NCBI GenBank assembly: GCA_000310025.1
Contig: FN649727.1
Span: 1,875,829-1,939,658 of the forward strand
Reading direction: 5' to 3'
Length of the DNA: 63,830 nucleotides
Origin: Ectocarpus siliculosus
Lineage: Eukaryota > Sar > Phaeophyceae > Ectocarpales > Ectocarpaceae
A program made the position numbers and the translations under genes. Below, piece by piece: positions 11,401 through 20,800 of this stretch. The stretch's first letter is position 1; each line of letters opens with the position of its first letter. A model generated the notes under the pieces. It saw only the letters and a program-made list of their open reading frames with translations. It had not been told where the DNA came from and did no database searches.

Positions 11401-14086
11401 AGCATTCATCTCCTTGCACAATTTAGCACAAACAAGGCGGGTGATTGAAAATCATGGCAGCCAGTAAGGCTCGTCGTATAGATCTACAGTATATATGCAT
11501 ACATAACCCTTTTCATGCGAGATAGATGCTATGATACGCACAAACAGAAAAGGAAAGAAAAGAAACACACGCACACGCACATACATAACTACGGGCTGCT
11601 ATTTCTCATATGCTGCGCCTTACTTGGTTGCCTTCCCCGCTACAAACTCAACTAGCACAGAGAGATGCCATCTAGCATGCAACACAGCTACACAATAATT
11701 GAAGAACGACAACCCCTTCCCGCCGAGGCACTATGTGGTTGACTTGACACCGCTGTTGCTAGCGGGAGCTGCTGAGGGAGCTGTTGCTGTAGAATGAATG
11801 AATGTCGTCGTGCAGACTCGCTACTGCTGTTGGCTTCGCGGTCCGCCATGTTTGGTGTGAACACATAATAGATAATGGCTGCATAGACATGCCAGATGCA
11901 GCAGGCCGAGTAGGAGGCGGCGGGGGAGGCGCCAACTGGTGCAACAGTACGTTCTTCATTAGAATAGGTACGCAGGGGGGTGGGTAGTGGAAAATGTGCG
12001 GTTGGCTGGTGTTTAGATTGGATGTGGTTGTCATGTTGGTGGGAGTGACTGGGATGGGATATGCTTTTGTGATGGGAGTGGCTGGGATGGGATGTGCTTT
12101 GTGATGGGAGTGGCTGGGATGGGATACGCCATTCGGATGGGAGTGTAGATGGGATGGGAGCGACGTGGCAAGTTCTAAATGGGGTGGTAAACGTGGTGGG
12201 ATCGAAAATCTTCTACCATACCACTACCATACCACTACCATCCCATTACCATCCCATTTACCATCCCATCGAACTCCACGTATAGCCCTGCAAAAAACGA
12301 TATAGTAGGAGGAAACAAGTTGTCTTGAAACCGGAAAACCCCCAAAATTACACTATTGTACGCTTTGTTCTTTTCGGAGGGAATCGCGAGCTGCTCAGCG
12401 GCTGTCTTGTAAAGGGGAATGAATTGTCACTTCGTAGCTGTAAGTGCCTTGGGTCGGAGAGGCGGTATACTATGTTGTAACCGCGAGCTACAGTAGTTAT
12501 CGTCCTCTTTCCCCGTCTTTCTCTGCACCTCTGCTGCGTCGTGTACGATATTTACATATTTTGTTGCTTGGTGGTGAACTCGAAACGAAAGTTTTTTAAT
12601 CCGTCTCAAATCACCACACACCCCGAGTAGGACGATAGAACCCCTAGTTACGACTTGCACCATTTTCTTGCGTAGCTGATTCAGAATTAACCAACCTCAC
12701 AGCAAAATGACCGTGTTACGTGCCGTGGCCACGCGAGCATCAGTCCAAGGTTTCAAGGGTTTACATGAGACCGTGAGCGGATGGCTTGCCTCTCAGCGCT
12801 TTGTTCATGGGTCGACACAACAGACCGCGCCGCCAAACGCCGAAAACAAAAAAAGGTCCGGCCTGCTCGTCACCTAAGCACGCTCAGCATCCCGTGGTCA
12901 CTCTTTTTCTTGCCCGTTTTCCCCTCGACCTTTTCGACCCCCCACCCGCCCGCCTTGACGGGTGTTAACGCCACAGCGGTGACCGTGATGGTGCCGAGGG
13001 AGAGAGCTGCTGCAAGAAGGAGGTAAGCCTGGCCTCCGGCGGTCGCCAGGCGTCCCGCCGCTACCCCGGAGAAGGCGCTGCAAATGCAAGACACACCCTG
13101 ATTGGGCGAGACGTCAACGGGCGGGGGAAATGTTTGGGCGATGTAGAAGCCAAATACTTACTTCATTGGTTTTTTGGGCAAGGAACTATAAAACTGGGCA
13201 AGCAAGGAGGAATAGCTGTTCTTCTGGTGGTGTATGCTCAGCCGCCGTGTGTGTATAATTTACATGGTACGTGGTGCATCCATTTCAACCTTGGTGGCTG
13301 GCTGAAGGTATGTGCCTCTTCGTTGAACGGCCAAACTCTCGCCATTTTTTGGGGGGTTTTCGTTTGAGAAGGAAACAAGCGCACAAGGCACCTCCACCCA
13401 CTGCTGCTTTTCGGTCGCCCCCCAGTAAAACTTGCGTTGGAGCGGTCTATGCGTTCTCGCTGCCGTGCACTGCTCGGGTCTCTCCCCTTTGCACGGCGAT
13501 GGTGCCCGCTGATCACGGGTGGGACATTTACTGTTTACCCGTGTAAATTAGCCAACACATTCGTGCGTCACATCACCCTGTAAAACTGCAACCACGAAGC
13601 ATTCACGCGATGCAATCATGCAAGCACAGAACTGCTGCATAGGACCTACCGCACCTGGATGATGCAGAACCAGCGTCGCGATTCCCTTTCTCCTCTCTGC
13701 TTGAGCGCCGCCGACAGCAGCCCCCAGACCTGGGTCGCTATCAACGCCACATACATCTCCCGAAACGCGTAGAGGCCGCATATAACCGTCCTGCCGAAGA
13801 CCGCATCCCCGAAACACGCAAACGCGAAGGCTAGAAACACAACACAGCACCCACCGGCGCTAACGACGAGAGTCCACTTGCCCCCCAGCGCCTCCGCTCC
13901 GACCCCATACACCCCGAGCATTGCCACGCTCAGCACAAAGCTCACGGTCGAGGTGAGTGCTCCGCTCAGGCCTGCATCGCTCTTGTTGAAGAGAGCGAGA
14001 GAGGACGCTCTAGCGAGCTCGTACCCGCTGTATAGCAGGCACAGGCACCAGCCAAGCGCCAGGGAATGACCGCCAGGGTGCCTCAT
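7475..14086 (-). CDS. TLC (ATP/ADP translocase)-like multi-spanning membrane protein, one-base frame break
   Basis: Seven exons on the minus strand: 14086-13655, 13097-12930, 10197-10070, 9808-9622, 8655-8600, 8266-8201, 7947-7475. Phases close to 502 aa only if one base is removed in exon 4. Exon 1 (144 aa) has several hydrophobic helices and the segment ESRRWFCIIQ, which resembles the 'eakRfy' region of TLC/NTT nucleotide transporters. Exons 4-6 give KILEYSVRGTVLELVYQ and a charged loop, followed by GKEAIATVGVRIGRT, like the conserved K(A/G)K..iD...R.G motif of that family. The tail is Ser-rich and hydrophilic. The length (about 500 aa) fits NTT-type carriers. Substrate and location are not shown; a plastid-envelope or other nucleotide exchange role is possible but inferred. 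Intron 2 (2.7 kb) is full of GGGATG repeats. The gene diverges from auxin-carrier gene A. Confidence 0.6.
8434..8473. repeat. (CT)n microsatellite
   Basis: Near-pure CT dinucleotide run in the intron between exons 5 and 6 of the TLC-like gene. Confidence 0.95.
9463..9606. repeat. Three diverged tandem repeats in a TLC-like gene intron
   Basis: A unit of about 60-70 bases, GTAGCACcTTCACCgTGAC-CTCCCGgtCCCtttTTCG, occurs three times in a row with substitutions (starts near 9463, 9517 and 9568). It lies just downstream, in gene sense, of exon 4 of the TLC-like gene. Confidence 0.6.
11062..11300. repeat. GGGATGGGA low-complexity block (left)
   Basis: Degenerate GGGATGGGA/GGAATGGGATGG units in intron 2 of the TLC-like gene. 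Inside is an imperfect hairpin, AAGAAAAGCCCGCC near 11091 against GGCGGAACTTTTCTT near 11098-11115. The opposite-strand version of the unit occurs at 12216-12275. Confidence 0.7.
12035..12276. repeat. GGGATG / CCATCCCATTA low-complexity block (right)
   Basis: Positions 12035-12160 repeat GGGAGTGGCTGGGATGGGAT in plus sense. Positions 12216-12275 switch to the complementary sense (CCATTACCATCCCATTTACC). With the left block this gives inverted terminal-like arrays about 1.2 kb apart, which could bound a repeat element. Confidence 0.6.
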
Positions 14087-14814
14087 GGTGCAGTGTACAG
14101 CAGTGCCAGTCGCAAACACATGCTAAATATACAAACGGGCTTCGCAGCGCGTCTCCGCGTTTCCGCACGTGTTTTGTTCGTGGTCGTCGGTGGTTGGTCA
14201 GCCTGGAGAACCGAGAACCAGTTCACGATACATTTTCCGACTCTTCGGGACAAGTTTTTTTTTGTCATACTTCAAATCAGCGCATCTCTTGTAGAGCATC
14301 AGCGCTTCGCAGCATGAATGTTTAGCACATTCTACCACTCCAACCCGTGGTCACACGCAAAGACGGGTTCCTCTCCCTGAGGCCCCCTACCCACCCCTCC
14401 TGCGGTGCGTTGCCTTTGATTCTTAATGTGAGAAGAGTGCCGCACTCTCTGTGTGCACGCGAACTACAGCAGTAGCCTATGTATGTACTGCTGTAGCGCT
14501 TTCCACCAGGCCAGGAACGGAAGCGAGAGAAAATCTCTCACATGCACCGCAGGTTTTTCGTATTCAGCAATCATATTGAATAAAGAATACAATCGGGGAA
14601 GTTGGGTTAGGGTTAGGGTTAGGGAATAGGTTCGCTTACGCCGGGGTCCGAACCCTTGACCCTTGCCCCTGGCCCCTGGCCACTACAATATTATAAAGGT
14701 TCTTCCGGACATCCGTGCCCTATTTACACATTTACACCGCATCCAACCGCTCTGCAATTTGAACTTTGTATGCGCAGACGTGATTGCACATTGGATGGTC
14801 AGCAAGAAGACGAC
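14087..14814. promoter_or_regulatory. Divergent region with telomere-like repeat and an 11-bp inverted repeat
   Basis: Upstream space shared by the TLC-like gene (minus) and auxin-carrier gene A (plus). It has a perfect 11-bp inverted repeat CTACAGCAGTA/TACTGCTGTAG (14464-14474 and 14486-14496) and three TTAGGG units (14607-14624). No core promoter element can be assigned with confidence. Confidence 0.5.
14604..14624 (+). repeat. Interstitial (TTAGGG)3 telomere-type repeat
   Basis: GGG followed by three perfect TTAGGG units. Brown algae use TTAGGG telomeres, so this is either an interstitial remnant or chance. Confidence 0.8.
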
Positions 14815-17800
14815 ATGGGGGACACGACGACGACGGTGCTGCTCACCAGTGTACTGGGGACGTTCAGGTTTTTCGTTGTCCTAGGCGTCGGATACATCGT
14901 GTCGGTCAGGCCCAAACGAGAACGTAAGTATCCTCTTGATACTGTATGTATGAGTGACCAAACGACTAAACGTGGTTACTTGTTGGTGTTGAACTTGCGC
15001 GCTGGTGTTCCTGGGGTATTAGTAGGGCGGGGTATTGAGCCGCGAGGTACGACCCAATACCTTGCAGTACATAGTCTATCGGCGATGCTGTGCGAGACAC
15101 GCTGCTTCCAGGCAATAACCGCACACAAGCCGAGACCCGCAATCGATGCATACGTATTGGGGGGTACTTGGTCGAAAGAAAGGCCGGCAAAAAATCTTAG
15201 GAAACTTCCTGATTACACCCTGTATACAACCCCCAGAGTTCCAGTTTATATCCATCCCTAGGAACCTCTAAATGAGGTAGATGGGGCGGCGGAGTACTGT
15301 AAGATGTATAGTCTCGTCTACAACGCGGGTTGCTGTCGTGTGTTCACCGTTCCGAACCAACCTTAGCCCTAGCTCTATCTCTAACCCCAAAACCCAAACA
15401 ACCCGACCCACAGCTAGATACTTCGATCCTGCAGAATGTTCCAGGGTCCACGAGTCCTTCCGTCACCCATATTCTGGCCGAGAGAATCCAGGGTCTCACG
15501 AAAAAAAACACTTCAAAGTGTCGAGCCTGGGTCTCGAACCCACGACTAACTTTTATAATAAGCCGCGGAGCGACCTTTTTTCCCTTCTCATCCCCAGGAG
15601 GGAAAAAAAAGGGTCTATATATCGGCCAAAGTTGCGCCGCGCGATACAGGGGCCCCAAAACTTGATTTCCGGGAAGCCGATATAGCCCACCTTTGGAACC
15701 AGAACGAGATCTATAGGGCACCGATTGACGATCTGTTCGCTTCTGAGAAACAAGAAAAATGGCACGCTCTGCGTCACACCGATTTCGTCGTGCTCCCATA
15801 GCAGATGGCCGTGCTTCACCGGCATATGTAGCCTAACTTCGTAGGAGATCTTGATCCCCAACCCCGGGGTTTCTACGCGAAAAGGCATGTATACAAAAGC
15901 GGAGATCGCGCGCGCGATTCAAACCAGGACAAGAAACGAACACAGACAGAGACGCGACAACACCAAAAAACGCAGTCACCGCTGAGACGCTGGTCTGAGA
16001 CCAGCTATTATGAAAACCAGGAGGGGCCGGGCCTATACGACCTGTGCACCGTGGGTATACTGTAGGCATGCGCCATGTGTAACCTAGCGGGTGTTTATTG
16101 ATGTTGAGTGGGTCCAACCGACTGCTCCAAAAAGAGCAAAAACCGATGATCACAGTTGAACATACGTAGCACACCTTCCCAAGTCCAGATCACACCTACA
16201 ATCATCGAGAGAAACCGTCGAGGGCGTGAGGGTCTACTGCTGCTGCTGTGCGTTATCAGGATGGTTCCCCACGGGATCGATTCAGATTGCGTACTTGCGC
16301 CGCGCTACTGACTGTCTTGGCAAAAGCAGTGCCCTGCATGCTGTTGTTGCTGCTGTAGAGTGTTTCGCATCAAAGTCATGACGTCATGACCATCAACGGC
16401 TTTATTGTTTTTGGTTCATGCTGGACTGTTATCACTTGGCGGGAACCTCGGAAGGCTTGAGACGAATGTGGCGCGCAACTTGTGAGCCTGACGCACAATA
16501 TTTGCCATCATCTGTCGTGTCACAATCCTATGTCTACGCTGCTGGTCGTGCTCCTCGACGGTGTGATGTGTGATACGCTTGCCGCCAGGTGTATGCCGCA
16601 TGCGTGCCTCTTCCAGATGCCCAGATGTACGTGTTTGCGTCCGCACAGCGGGAAGACTTCACATTTTGTTTCTTCGTGCATGCTTGTGCATCAAAACGGA
16701 AAAGAAACAACCGCATGTAAAGTGCAAATTTTTCAGTTTGAACGGTGGCCGCACATACAACCATCGTCGCTCCGTCGCACGCCTGCTGTCCCTCTGTGGT
16801 GCACGCGTAACTGCACCACAAACGATTCACGCTAGTGTGTGTCGGGATCCGTGCACCATCAGCATCGCAGATAAGACTACTGCAAGGTGTTGAGTCGCAC
16901 CACGCGGCTCATTACCCCCCCCATACCTAGTAGAAGCCGAAATCACTGACTAGTCTAGTGACTGACTATTATCTCATGGTTTGATTTCGGCTTCTATAGC
17001 GCTCAGTAAAAAACTGCGTGTAAGCCCAAGCCGCGGCGTAAGAGGGGGTAAGGGCTGGGTCACTGTACGTATAAGGCTATGCCGCGGCACAAGAGGGGTA
17101 AACAGCTAGGTTGCTGTGCACGAGCTGCACCTACCGAAGGATTGTTCCGAGAAATCGTGTTTCAACGTGGAGACCACCTTTCGACCAAGTCCTATATAAG
17201 CACTACCTACTCGAGAGGTAATCCTGCACTCATCCTTGTCTGGCCAAAATGCTACCTCCTTTCTCGCACACAATGTTAGGAAATGTGTCCCACGTGAATA
17301 CAATCTAGTTGCCGCCGTCGGGGGGCTCGCGAACCGGTGGATTGGATACCGACTGCACCGAAAACCGACGACAAGAGGTTTGGAAACCCCAGCCGATTCA
17401 CAGCTCCCAGCAAGAATCTTTCCAAATACATGTACCACAAAAACACAAAAAAACGCCCTTGTTTTTGGCTAGAACCTGTCTCGCTACACTCTCGAAATAT
17501 TCCTGCAGCCCGTTGCGTCCATCCACCCCCGTCCCCTACCAATCACCTTCACGGACCGGTTGCGACTCGTTTTGGCCCCTACAGTAGAGGTCCCTGTTGA
17601 AGGCCGCAAATTTAAGGCCGGTGGCCCTGTTTAAGGCCGGTGAAATCGCCTGCCCCAAATGCCTTCCTTTTTAAGGCCTTAAAAAGGGATGGTCCCTATT
17701 TAAGGCCTGTTGGAACCTCCTCCCACCCTATTTAAGGCCGGTTTTGGGGTGACGCACGCAGGTTCGGCCGCATTATTTTCAAGCCACAACACAGCAGCTC

Positions 17801-20800
17801 TCGACATCTCCACACACACAACACACAACAGCCTAGCGTACCCCTACCGACCCAACCAGTAGGGGCATACATGCCTTGTGCGGCTGGTGAGCTGTGCACT
17901 CTACCAGAGAAGACGCAAGTAGCCCCTCACGGCCACGAATGTCGGGGAGGGTGTGGTGGGCGACTGCACGGAGTGTGTGGGGAACGCGACCAAGATGGGG
18001 AGTACGAAACCGCCCGCATCTGCGTTTCATGCATTGCCTCCAAGCAAAAGCAAGCCACCAGCGATGCCTCGAAAGTTGGCAAGGGCAAGCGCAAAGGGTC
18101 AGCCACGGAGGGCGGAGGCACAGCAGGACCGAAAAAGACAAAACCAGCCGACCACCCTGATCAGTTTCAACAGCTGTCGCGGCAGAGTCTTCTCTGCCAA
18201 TTTGGTCGGTCGGTCGCCCTTGATCGTATGCAGGAACACTCTTGTTTTTTCAACCATCGTGTGCCGTTGCTATTGCATGCAGAAGATGTTTTTTTTTTTT
18301 TTTGTGTGCCGTCGTTGTTGGACGGAGAAATATTAACATGTGCAACACATGTAGATCGTTGTAGGTTTTTGTGGCGTATCTACGTCCTCTCAAACTGAGC
18401 AGCATCAGTACGTAAGCAGCATATTTGTCGACCGTTCGTGAGTAATTTTTTTCATTCTATGGTGTCCTTGCCGTCCGTACTTTCACGTCTTCCATTTTCA
18501 CGTGACACTCTGCTTTTCTGTCGTTTAGGTTGGTTTTGTGACTTGGACCACGACATATATGTTGACCAGTTACAGTAATGTACAGTAGTCGTCATTCAGT
18601 ACATACATACGTAGCAGTGCCATGTGGTGCACATCCAACGCGGCGCTGTGGCACTGTGAGTGAGTGATATACACCCCTGCTGGCTTTCAGACATGTTTGA
18701 ACCGGCCCGCTTCCCGCATAGCCTTGAGTGCGCTGCACTATTCCTCAATAAGGCCGGTACCGGCCTTATTGAGGAATTCATAATCCTGTATAAGGCCTGT
18801 ACCGGCCTTAAACAAGGGCCGTTTCCAGTAAGGCCGGGTGCCCTGTTTAAGGCCGGTTTGTACCTTCCACACTATGCGGCCTTAAACAGGGACCTCTACT
18901 GTACCAGTTATCATCACCCAACCCGCACCGCGCGTATCGTGCAATAACGATGTGTGTGCGCACAGCCCTCATGCCGAAAGAGGTCGGCCGACACTTCAGC
19001 AGGGTGGCCATGGACCTCTTCTTGCCCTGTCTCATGCTGGCCGGCATGGGGGCCAACTTAAACCCGGGAGCGCTGCGAGACTCTTGGCACTTGGTGGTGA
19101 GCAGCACCTTGTCGATCGGCCTCTCGAACGGCATCGCCTGGGCGTTCGGGTGGCTGCTGATGCGGCGGGACGAGCGGGCGAAGTTTCGGCCGGTGCAGCT
19201 GGCGATCGCGTTCCCTAACGCGCTCGTAGTCCCGCTGGTGCTGTTCGATGCGCTCTGTGAGCAGGACTTAATCAACAGGTGTGCGCCCATCCGTTGCCCG
19301 CTTCGTGTTCGTGGTCTCTAGTGCCTGCCTTTTTGACCTCTTGCCCGTCTATACGCAACAAGGCTTTGCTTTCGCCGGGGCTCACACGATTGTTCTGTCT
19401 GCATGTCTGTGGCTGGTTTGTTGACGGCGGTGCGCGCCCGGGTGTCTCTCATGGACTGCTTATGGCGCCGAAAGTGGGGCAGCTGTGCCACGTTGTATCG
19501 AGAGGGGGGATCATCTTCAAACGTCTGGCCTAACCGTGCTCCGTTTAGTTGTTGCCTACTTTTGGATTCGTTTCGGGTGGGCGTTATGCTTGCCTCTCTC
19601 CCACCACCCACGCCCCGCCCCCATTTCGTCGTTACACCTGCCTGCGCTTGAAAGCGACTTCGACGGCGACAACAACGAATGCTTCGACCAAGCGACCGGC
19701 ATGATCTTCATCTTCCTCGCCGTCTGGCAGGTGATTTAGACACAGGTGAAGCGGTTGAATCGCCGCCCCCTTTTATCCGTTGATTCGTTCCCCTCTCACC
19801 ACCAACCACACACTCAGGCCAGCCTGGTGGTGGACGTTTTCGCAGACGGAGTAATTGCCGAGCGAGCAGGAGGGCAAGATGATGTGTGCCATGCAGTGAG
19901 ACGAGGGTACCGCGGGATGGTACATACCGTGCATGCGACGAGTGTACCACGGGGCGGTACATACCGCGCGTGCTACCCTCGGCGGAAACAACAGGGGTGG
20001 TCGCGGTAATACCGCGGGTGACGACAGCGATCATGACTACGGAAGGTGTCAACAACTACGGTGTTCTTTCCGCCGTTTCTCTACACAAATCGATCCTCGT
20101 TCGCACCCGTCGCAGGTTTGGTTCTACGCGTGGGGCGTCTACTGCTTCCAGAACGACAACGCCCTCGAGCTAGCCCTAACTGGCCAGCCAGCAGCGGCAC
20201 CATCGCCAACAACAACAGTAAGAGAAACGGCAATTTCGTCGGGGGGCACAGACCCGCCACATGCAGCAGACCCCCCCCGTTGCCAGAGGGGTCACGGCAA
20301 CGGCAGCATCACGAAAGTCATCAGCAGTACTAGTCCGCCGTCGAGCGTCACGCTTAGCAATTCCTCCCCCAATCACGCGCTCCATCCCAAGCCTGCTGAG
20401 GCAGCCAAGGTTGACGGCGACAGGTCTTCAAAGTGGGCGGATGGGGGGGCGGTGGGAGGAGACAGCGGCGCCGTAGACCCCCAAGCGGGCGCAGCAGCAG
20501 CAGCAGCAGCAGGCGATGAAACGGGGGTTGTCGGAGCGGCCACCGAATCGGGAACAGGAGCAACGGGAACGGGTGCCAAGAACCATGGCTTTCCAGTCGG
20601 TTCGCTGCACAGTCGCGAGGTGGCGGCGGTATCGTCACCCCTTCGAAGAGATCAACACACTCTCATACCGCAGACTGGACGTGGTGGTGGCGAAGACGCA
20701 GACGCTAGTGAGGTTGCCTCGACGCGACGGAGGCGCAAGGAGAACACAGTAGTAGTGGCGGACCTCCTGGTTATAGAGGAGGGCAACGCCATTGACGGCG

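Noticed and set aside
15553-15888. Open minus-strand frame of 111 codons
   Set aside because: No family match, lies in an intron next to repeat-like sequence, no start context or splice sites.
20354-20638. Pro/Ala-rich minus-strand frames opposite the loop exon of carrier A
   Set aside because: Antisense shadows of low-complexity GC-rich coding sequence.
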